Shown here piece by piece: positions 35,046 through 41,424 of a stretch of DNA of 41,424 nt (positions are counted from its first letter, which is position 1; the number at the start of each line of letters is the position of its first letter). The notes under the pieces were generated by a model. It worked only from the letters and a program-made list of their open reading frames with translations, did not search any database and had not been told where the DNA came from. The position numbers and the translations under genes are program-made. Origin of the DNA: Spirochaetia bacterium (GTDB lineage: Bacteria > Spirochaetota > Leptospiria > Turneriellales > JAOUFE01); assembly GCA_029857955.1 (NCBI GenBank), contig JAOUFY010000023.1:1-41424 (forward strand), read 5' to 3'.

Positions 35046-36992
35046 ATGGAAAAGTTTAATTGTATCGTAGTAGGCGGAGGCCATGCCGGAGTTGAGGCAT
35101 CGTATATCATTGCAAAAGCAGGTTACAAGGTATTACTCATTACCATGAATCTTGATGAAATTGCCCAGATGAGCTGTAACCCTGCCATTGGCGGAGTGGC
35201 AAAAGGGCATATTGTTCGTGAAGTGGATGCTCTTGGCGGTGTAATGGGGATTGCAATAGATGGTACAGGTATCCACTTTAAAATGCTTAACCGCTCAAAA
35301 GGTTCAGCTATGTGGGGACCACGTGCCCAGGCTGATAAATCACATTATAGAAATTTTGTAAAAAGCATGCTTGAGAATACAGAAAATCTAAGCATTCTAC
35401 AGGATACCGTATCATCGTTGATAGTTGACAATCATTTAGAAAAAAAAATAGTACGTGGAGTGCAAACCCAAAGAGGCGGTAGATATCATTCAGATCATGT
35501 AATTTTAACAACTGGTACATTTCTTCGGGGTATTATACATATCGGTTCTATGTCTTTTCCTGGAGGAAGAAGCGGTGCTGAAAGCGCTACAAATTTAAGC
35601 CCTGATCTTGAATCGCTGGGGTTTAAACTTTCTCGATTAAAAACAGGTACTCCTCCAAGAATTCATGCCGATTCGATTGACTATAAAAAAATAGAGATAC
35701 AGTATCCCGATGAAAATCCGTCTCCTTTTAGTTTTTCTTTTGAATATGAAAGGAAAACTCCAGGAAAAAAGCAAATTCCCTGTTACGTAACCTACACAAC
35801 TGAAAAAACGAAAGAAATTGTAACTCAAAACCTGGAGAAATCATCCATGTACGGAGGTTTTATAAAATCTGCAGGTCCGCGATATTGTCCATCGATTGAA
35901 GATAAAATGGTGCGATTTGCAGAAAAAGAACGTCATCAGATTTTTTTAGAACCTGAAGGATTAGATACAAAAGAAGTTTATGTAAATGGAATATCTACGA
36001 GTTTGCCCGAAGACATACAGATTGAAATGGTACACAGCATCATTGGTCTTGAAAATGCCAGAATCATGAGAGCGGCTTATGCAATAGAATATGATTTTGT
36101 GCCGCCAACCCAATTATATCCCTGGCTTGAAACCAAATTAATTTCAGGACTTTATTTTGCAGGACAAATCAATGGAACAACTGGTTATGAAGAGGCTGCA
36201 GGCCAGGGGCTAATTGCCGGTTATAACGTAATACATAAAATTAAAAATATTGAGCCATTTGTCTTAAAACGAGACGAGGCGTATCTAGGTGTATTGATTG
36301 ACGATCTTGTAACCAAGGGAGTTGAAGAACCCTACCGTATGTTTACATCACGGGCTGAATATCGTTTACATTTAAGGCAGGACAATGCCGATTTACGCTT
36401 GATGAAGTATGCCAGTAAAATTGGAATAAATCAACATCTGTATAAAATAATGTCTAAAAAATATGAAATATTTAAAAAAATAGATACACTGCTTGAACAG
36501 ACAAAAGTAAATGAATCCCTTTTAAATTTTTTAAATAAAAAAACCGAATTACCGGTTTTTCCTGATAAAGGGAGCAGTTTAAAGGCATTTTTCAGGCGTC
36601 CACAGGTTTCAACTGAATTGTGTATTGAGATTCTTGACAAGGTTATTTATGATGCTTTATTTAATACACCAAACTATGAAAATAACAAGGATTTTGTTTT
36701 AGATGAGAAGGATAAAATTAATCTGATCATGACGATTAAATATGAAGGTTATATTTTGCGAGAAAAAGATAGCGTAAAACGAAAGGTTGAATCTATTGAA
36801 AAAAAAATACCTGCTAACCTTGATTACTCAGCCCTTACAGGCCTAAAAACAGAGGCAAGGCAAAAGTTAATTAAAATTCAACCGGTGACCATTGGTCAGG
36901 CTGCCCGAATCAGCGGTGTGGATCCGTCGGACATTGATATTATAATGGTTTACCTGCAATCAGAAAAATATAAAAAAGATAAACAAAAGTAA
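35046..36992 (+). CDS. mnmG: tRNA uridine-5-carboxymethylaminomethyl modification enzyme MnmG (GidA)
   Basis: A 648-residue FAD protein that, with MnmE, modifies the wobble uridine of certain tRNAs. FAD motif V-V-G-G-G-H-A-G (from about 8), CNPAIGG, KGSAMWGPRAQADK and GQINGTTGYEEAAGQG are family hallmarks. The C-terminal helical part includes GVEEPYRMFTSRAEYRL. It lies away from mnmE and from any origin, although mnmG is often near oriC. The 68-base gap before it holds no clear site. Confidence 0.98.
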   Translation: MEKFNCIVVGGGHAGVEASYIIAKAGYKVLLITMNLDEIAQMSCNPAIGGVAKGHIVREVDALGGVMGIAIDGTGIHFKMLNRSKGSAMWGPRAQADKSHYRNFVKSMLENTENLSILQDTVSSLIVDNHLEKKIVRGVQTQRGGRYHSDHVILTTGTFLRGIIHIGSMSFPGGRSGAESATNLSPDLESLGFKLSRLKTGTPPRIHADSIDYKKIEIQYPDENPSPFSFSFEYERKTPGKKQIPCYVTYTTEKTKEIVTQNLEKSSMYGGFIKSAGPRYCPSIEDKMVRFAEKERHQIFLEPEGLDTKEVYVNGISTSLPEDIQIEMVHSIIGLENARIMRAAYAIEYDFVPPTQLYPWLETKLISGLYFAGQINGTTGYEEAAGQGLIAGYNVIHKIKNIEPFVLKRDEAYLGVLIDDLVTKGVEEPYRMFTSRAEYRLHLRQDNADLRLMKYASKIGINQHLYKIMSKKYEIFKKIDTLLEQTKVNESLLNFLNKKTELPVFPDKGSSLKAFFRRPQVSTELCIEILDKVIYDALFNTPNYENNKDFVLDEKDKINLIMTIKYEGYILREKDSVKRKVESIEKKIPANLDYSALTGLKTEARQKLIKIQPVTIGQAARISGVDPSDIDIIMVYLQSEKYKKDKQK

Positions 36993-37038
36993 TTATATAA
37001 TAAAATTACTGTTGTTTGCATAAACTTGTATTTAAAAA

Positions 37039-37404
37039 ATGCTGAAAAAAGAAATAAAAGAAAGCGACATCAAAAATATATTTTTCCTTTTTTTTGTTGT
37101 ATCTGTTTGTACTTTACTTATGTTTATTTATCTATGGCGTAATATACAAATGGCAAATCTGGAGCATGAAATTGAGCAATTGAAAAAAGACAAAAAAAAA
37201 CTGTCGCTTGAAGTTGAAAGTTTAAACATTTCTATTGCTGGTCATACCAGTCCCGAAAAAATCGAAAAAATATTGCAGCAGCATGATATTTATTTACCGG
37301 TACGAACAGGAAAGCACATCGTTACAGTAAAACTCCCTCCTTTAAATTTAGATAATAAATTAAATCAAAATTTAAAATTAAATTCAATTGAAGATATGAA
37401 ATAA
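37039..37404 (+). CDS. Septum-formation-initiator-type membrane coiled-coil protein
   Basis: A 121-residue protein: a short cytoplasmic N-terminus, one membrane helix (about 12-33, [19 protein letters not shown]) and a Leu/Lys/Glu coiled coil (about 36-66), then a tail with [15 protein letters not shown]. This layout fits FtsL/FtsB/DivIC-type divisome proteins, which are too divergent to place by eye. It sits between mnmG and uvrB, 11 bases before uvrB. Other single-pass coiled-coil proteins are possible. Confidence 0.5.
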   Translation: MLKKEIKESDIKNIFFLFFVVSVCTLLMFIYLWRNIQMANLEHEIEQLKKDKKKLSLEVESLNISIAGHTSPEKIEKILQQHDIYLPVRTGKHIVTVKLPPLNLDNKLNQNLKLNSIEDMK

Positions 37405-37415
37405 AAGATCAAATT

Positions 37416-39407
37416 ATGGAATTTAAAGTTGTAAGTCGTTATCAACCTGCGGGAGATCAACCTTCCGCTATTAACTCTCTCGACAAAATAATGAGAGATA
37501 AACATGGAAGAGCTGTTTTAATGGGCGTAACAGGTTCAGGGAAAACCATGACCATGGCTCATGTCATTGAACGAGTTAAGCGCCCTGTCATTGTCATCAC
37601 CCATAATAAAACTCTGGCTGCGCAATTGTATCGTGAATTTAAAGATTATTTTCCGGATAATGCCGTAGAATATTTTGTTAGTTATTATGATTATTATCAA
37701 CCAGAGGCCTATATTCCGGTTTCAGATACCTTTATCGAAAAAGATGCTGCTATTAATGATGAAATAGAAATGTTGAGGTTGCGTACAACTTCATCTCTTT
37801 TAGAGAGAGATGATGTCATTGTTGTTGCCAGCGTTAGCTGTATCTACGGTCTGGGTTCACCTGAAGATTATTCTGAATCTGTACTTTTACTTCATAAGGG
37901 GCAAAATATTTCTCGTGAAGAAACCATCACAAATCTGGTTAGAATGCTTTATGAGCGAAATGATACTGAACTTCAGAGAGGTAAGTTTCGAGTCAGGGGA
38001 GATGTTCTTGAAGTATTTCCTGCATATACCCAGGATGTTCTTCGATTGGAATTTTTTGGCAATCAACTGGAGTTAATTAATAAAATAGATCGAATTACAG
38101 GCAAAAAAAAAGAAGAATTTGAAAAAACAGCCATTTACCCCTCAAAACATTTCATCACGTCGCCTCCCAAGTTAATGGAAGCTATTAAAGAAATTAAAAA
38201 TGAATTAACCGAAAGAGTGCAATATTTTAAATCAATACATAAGCCTCTTGAAGCAGAAAGAATTCAGCAGCGAACATTATACGACATTGAAATGCTTAGA
38301 GAAATGGGGTATTGCAGCGGTATTGAAAACTATTCGCGGCACTTAACCCGGAGAGCGCCAGGAAGCAGAGCAGCCTGTCTTCTCGATTATTTTCCAAAAG
38401 ATTTTTTAATGATCATTGATGAAAGTCACGTTTCAATTCCGCAAATAGGCGGAATGTATGCAGGAGATCGCAGTCGTAAAGAAACTCTGGTTGAATTTGG
38501 TTTCAGACTTCCATCTGCTCTGGATAATCGGCCATTAAATTTTGGAGAATTTGAAGAATATTCTAAAAATGTTTTATATGTTTCAGCGACACCTTCTGAT
38601 TATGAAATCAATCGTTGCGAACATGTTATCGAGCAAATCATTCGGCCAACAGGTTTACTTGATCCTGTTGTTGAAATTCGAAAAACAGAGGGTCAAATTG
38701 ATGACCTGTTGATTGAAATCCAAAAAAGAGTAAAGAAAAATCAACGAGTTTTAATAACAACGCTGACTAAAAAAATGGCAGAAGATTTAACCGATTACTA
38801 TGCAGATCTTGGTATTCGAATCAGATATATGCATTCTGAAATTGTCGCACTTGAGAGACTGGAAATTATTCGTGATTTACGTAAAGGCGAATTTGATGTG
38901 CTTGTAGGAATTAATCTTTTACGAGAAGGGCTTGATTTGCCTGAAGTTTCTCTCGTTGCTATTCTTGATGCCGACAAAGAAGGTTTTTTGCGTTCACGCC
39001 GATCTTTAATTCAAACGATGGGCAGGGCTGCCAGAAACAGCGACGGAATTGCAATTTTATATGCCGATAAAATTACTGATTCGATGAAAGCTGCTATTGA
39101 TGAAACCAGAAGGCGTCGTGAAATTCAGGAAAAACATAATATAGAATATGGGATAACACCTACAACAATTGAAAAAGACGTTGTAGATATCATTGACAGA
39201 ATTAAAAAAGAGGAAGAACATGAAACCGGTCTTTATGATGAGGTTTTACAGTTGTACCATCCTCAAAATTTTAAATCAAAAAAAGATTGGCAAGAAAAGC
39301 TTAAAGCAGCCATGATCGCAGCCGCTGAAGATCTGGACTTTGAAAAGGCTGCGATGATTCGAGATCTTTTACTTTCTGGACATGAAGAAGAAGTTGATTT
39401 TGATTGA
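37416..39407 (+). CDS. uvrB: UvrABC excinuclease subunit B
   Basis: A 663-residue UvrB, the damage-verifying helicase of nucleotide-excision repair. Walker A is G-V-T-G-S-G-K-T (37-44); the DNA-threading beta-hairpin region [16 protein letters not shown], the DESH box, and [14 protein letters not shown] and QTMGRAARN helicase motifs are intact. A C-terminal UVR motif ([20 protein letters not shown]) binds UvrA and UvrC. It is convergent with kdsD, with no clear terminator in the 69-base gap. Confidence 0.98.
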   Translation: MEFKVVSRYQPAGDQPSAINSLDKIMRDKHGRAVLMGVTGSGKTMTMAHVIERVKRPVIVITHNKTLAAQLYREFKDYFPDNAVEYFVSYYDYYQPEAYIPVSDTFIEKDAAINDEIEMLRLRTTSSLLERDDVIVVASVSCIYGLGSPEDYSESVLLLHKGQNISREETITNLVRMLYERNDTELQRGKFRVRGDVLEVFPAYTQDVLRLEFFGNQLELINKIDRITGKKKEEFEKTAIYPSKHFITSPPKLMEAIKEIKNELTERVQYFKSIHKPLEAERIQQRTLYDIEMLREMGYCSGIENYSRHLTRRAPGSRAACLLDYFPKDFLMIIDESHVSIPQIGGMYAGDRSRKETLVEFGFRLPSALDNRPLNFGEFEEYSKNVLYVSATPSDYEINRCEHVIEQIIRPTGLLDPVVEIRKTEGQIDDLLIEIQKRVKKNQRVLITTLTKKMAEDLTDYYADLGIRIRYMHSEIVALERLEIIRDLRKGEFDVLVGINLLREGLDLPEVSLVAILDADKEGFLRSRRSLIQTMGRAARNSDGIAILYADKITDSMKAAIDETRRRREIQEKHNIEYGITPTTIEKDVVDIIDRIKKEEEHETGLYDEVLQLYHPQNFKSKKDWQEKLKAAMIAAAEDLDFEKAAMIRDLLLSGHEEEVDFD

Positions 39408-39476
39408 GGATTTTAAATCGCCAGTGCAAGAAGTAAAAGAATTCGAAGATCAGTATAAAATATTTCAAGAAGCTTT

Positions 39477-40466
39477 TTATGCATATCCGATGGCATCATG
39501 CATTCTAACGATACCGACAGGCATTTTGTTTTTGTCGACGACAGGTAAAATATACGTACTTTTTTCATGCATAATTGCGATCGCTTCTTCTACAAGATTT
39601 TCAGGATAAATAAAGACAGGATCTGAATGCATGATTTCTTCGGCAGTTTTATCAAATAGTGAAGGAATGTCTTTTTCGTAGCTGTCAAACAAACGTTTTA
39701 TGTCGCCGTCTGTGATGATACCGCGCAGGTGACCTTTGGAACCTTCAATAAGAACAGCGCCAAGATTGCTCGATACCATGCAAGACAAAACTTCTTTAAA
39801 AATAGACTTCTTGCTCATGGTAAAAGATTTTACATTATCAAACATGATGTCAGAAACCCTGGTAAGAAGTTTTTTCCCCAGAGAACCGGACGGGTGGAAT
39901 TTTCCGAAATCTACAGGTTTAAATTGTTTGAGCTGGATCAGAGCGGCAGCTACGGCATCACCTATAACCAGAGAAACCGTGGTGGATGCCATGGGAGCAA
40001 GCTGAAGGGGACAGCCTTCTTTAGTGATATCAAAAATAATACATTCATCGGCTTCTCTTGACAACGTACTGTTTGTTTTTTGAGTAACGGCAATGATTTT
40101 AGCTCCGAGATATCGTATGTGAGGCAGCAGCTCAATAATTTCTCGGGTTTCGCCGGAATTGCTAAAGGCAAGAACAACTTCTTTTTTTTGAATATTACCC
40201 ATATCTCCATGCAAAGCGTCTGCAGGATGAAGATACACCGAAGGCGATCCTGTAGAGGTAAGTGTTGCCGCAACTTTACGTGCAATTAAACCAGATTTGC
40301 CCATTCCGGTAGTGATGATTCGGTTTGAGGTATCTTTTAATATTCGTGCTGCAACAGTACATTGTTCAATGAAAAAATCATTATTGAGATTAATTTGAAT
40401 AGAATTAGCAGCGGCTTCAAGTGTTTCATGAATAGCTTTTTGAATGATATCAGGTTTTTCTGACAT
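39477..40466 (-). CDS. kdsD: Arabinose-5-phosphate isomerase, KpsF/GutQ family
   Basis: A 329-residue cytoplasmic isomerase making arabinose-5-phosphate, the precursor of Kdo in LPS. The SIS domain (about 40-175) has T-G-M-G-K-S-G-L-I-A-R-K and S-G-E-T-R-E-I. Two CBS domains follow (about 205-329). Presence of this gene argues for an LPS-type outer membrane. It starts overlapping the xseB stop by one base, so the two are coupled. Confidence 0.93.
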   Translation of the reverse strand: MSEKPDIIQKAIHETLEAAANSIQINLNNDFFIEQCTVAARILKDTSNRIITTGMGKSGLIARKVAATLTSTGSPSVYLHPADALHGDMGNIQKKEVVLAFSNSGETREIIELLPHIRYLGAKIIAVTQKTNSTLSREADECIIFDITKEGCPLQLAPMASTTVSLVIGDAVAAALIQLKQFKPVDFGKFHPSGSLGKKLLTRVSDIMFDNVKSFTMSKKSIFKEVLSCMVSSNLGAVLIEGSKGHLRGIITDGDIKRLFDSYEKDIPSLFDKTAEEIMHSDPVFIYPENLVEEAIAIMHEKSTYILPVVDKNKMPVGIVRMHDAIGYA

Positions 40467-40759
40467 TAAAATATACTTCCCTGAGTATTGTCACTAGAAT
40501 TTTCTTCGGAGTCGTCAAAATGGTTTTTTTTAATATCCTCTGCTTCAATTTCTCCGTTTGTTTTTTTACGTAAAATTGACCACTTACCTTCTGCTTCTTT
40601 TAATTTGCTTTCACAAAATGTTTTCAGCAAGATTCCTCGTTCATATAGCTCCATGGATTTTTCGAGAGATTCTTTACCTTCTTCAAGGCTGCGTGTGATA
40701 TCTTCAAGTTCTTTTAAAGCGGTTTCAAATGTTAAATCTTTGGTCAGTTTTATCGACAT
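40466..40759 (-). CDS. xseB: Exodeoxyribonuclease VII small subunit
   Basis: A 97-residue XseB, the small subunit of ExoVII. I start it at ATG 40759 (MSIKLTKDLTFETALKELE), the usual family N-terminus; a longer frame would need a TTG at 40798. Motifs are ALKELEDITRSLEEGKESLEKSMELYERG, given as ALKELE and SLEKSMELYERG. xseA is not in the window. The longer-than-usual acidic tail (EENSSDNTQGSIF) is notable. Confidence 0.88.
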   Translation of the reverse strand: MSIKLTKDLTFETALKELEDITRSLEEGKESLEKSMELYERGILLKTFCESKLKEAEGKWSILRKKTNGEIEAEDIKKNHFDDSEENSSDNTQGSIF

Positions 40760-40848
40760 ATATTCATTTATAAATTTACAGCCTCCATGTAAAATCAATT
40801 ATTATTTACCAGGAAGGTTTTTTGTAGGGTGCGCGTAAGAAAGTATGG

Positions 40849-41424
40849 TTAAGCAACCCATGAAAAATTTTCCCAATTATCGGAAAGATACTGGGTACGT
40901 AAGAATGCAATGGCATTTGCACCGGGAATGCTCCACTTCATACCAGCCTTTTTAAGCGATCTTGTATCGCATACCGGTTGGCAAGACTCTACAGCGCCAC
41001 TGCCAAGATAATATCCTTTAGATCGAAAATATTCGTAACGTATCTTATCACGTCTGGAATGTAAGTAATTATACAAGTTAAAAAGTGGTGTTTGCTTTTT
41101 TTGAATAGTTTTAGCCGCCCTCAGAATTCTGGCTAGAGCTTCTTTCTCCTTGCCATTATAAAACAATTCTTTGTATTGTTCAACCCAAAGAAGTACCTTT
41201 ATAGACTCTTTGTGGTAGTTCCTCCTTTTGTAGAGAAGCCACCACATCCATTATATGGCTTCTTACCCTGCAGGCCTCCTGCCTGCTGGGCCGCCAATAC
41301 CTTGTGAGCAGTTTCCAAAGATGGTCTTTGCGCAGCCTGATGTTCTTGAGCCCTGAAGGTTTCACCTATTTGTTCGGAGATTTTTTCCATACTTGATGGA
41401 CAAACCGAAACTCTGATAAGTCTA
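40849..41424 (-). pseudogene. Broken ISKra4-like transposase remnant
   Basis: The C-terminal 132-residue frame (40849-41247) ends with the transposase text IRYEYFRSKGYYLGSGAVES, then KKAGMKWSIPGANAIAFLR, typical of the ISKra4-type C-terminus. The preceding N-terminal piece (41199 to the window edge, with VCPSSMEKISEQIGETF) is in another frame. About 200 residues with the DDE core appear to be missing between them, so the gene is broken by an internal deletion and frameshift. GGGTGCGCGTAAG at 40827-40839 could be the element's end. The remnant runs off the window. Confidence 0.75.

Noticed and set aside
36988..37010. AGTAATT/AATTACT hairpin at the mnmG stop
   Set aside because: Entirely AT pairs with no T tract; too weak to call a terminator.
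39382..39609. 75-residue + strand frame overlapping the end of uvrB and the end of kdsD
   Set aside because: Its sequence is explained by the overlapping genes on both strands, with no start signal or domain of its own.

Overview
The window is AT-rich chromosome from a Gram-negative bacterium, most likely a spirochaete (Spirochaetota). The reasons are inferred from sequence features. The RpoC N-terminus ([13 protein letters not shown]) is of the type I associate with spirochaetes. RpoB has Asn where E. coli has Ser531. Three lipoprotein signals place Asn at -1 or -2 of the lipobox, which suits the relaxed spirochaetal lipobox. One protein ends in a region resembling the spirochaetal P13 family. 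A large HAMP-linked class III cyclase and several CsgG-like/PEGA outer-membrane proteins are also present. A kdsD gene implies Kdo-type LPS, which would fit a Leptospira-like lineage better than Treponema or Borrelia. No rRNA, CRISPR array, prophage or clear origin was seen.

Region 1 (1-4740) is an envelope thiol/metal module. Four + strand genes encode a TlpA-like thioredoxin, a YtkA/FixH-like lipoprotein, a beta-barrel protein with an N-terminal Cys-Cys motif, and a redoxin lipoprotein lacking the cis-proline. They converge, across a perfect hairpin, on a beta-barrel protein with an N-terminal CxxC and a Tat-exported Csp-type copper-storage protein with 14 cysteines. Composite palindromic elements with TCC in the loops flank both sides.

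Region 2 (4760-12147) holds accessory genes: small secreted and hypothetical proteins, a YghO-like GNAT protein, a divergent glycosyltransferase, a DsbA-like/MBL-hydrolase pair, and two CsgG-like envelope proteins.

Region 3 (12148-13366) is a tRNA cluster, Ser(UGA), Ser(GCU), Thr(GGU) and Trp(CCA). It also contains two MITE-like hairpins and an alternating 43-bp/56-58-bp repeat array built from the 5' end of the downstream tRNA-Ser gene.

Region 4 (13411-27743) is core information processing: secE-nusG-rplK-rplA-rplJ-rplL-rpoB-rpoC, then rpmH-rnpA-yidD, ndk, ispA and tlyA. The order is unusual. tuf, rpmG, rpsL-rpsG-fusA, yidC and dxs are absent from the places they often occupy.

Region 5 (27924-32780) combines a CsgG-PEGA-barrel protein with a lipoprotein, then a membrane adenylate cyclase convergent with a response-regulator/ATPase protein. 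Region 6 (33057-40759) is housekeeping: proA, nadD, mnmG, a small septal-type coiled-coil protein and uvrB on +, with xseB-kdsD on -. The window ends in a broken ISKra4-like transposase remnant (40849 to the edge).
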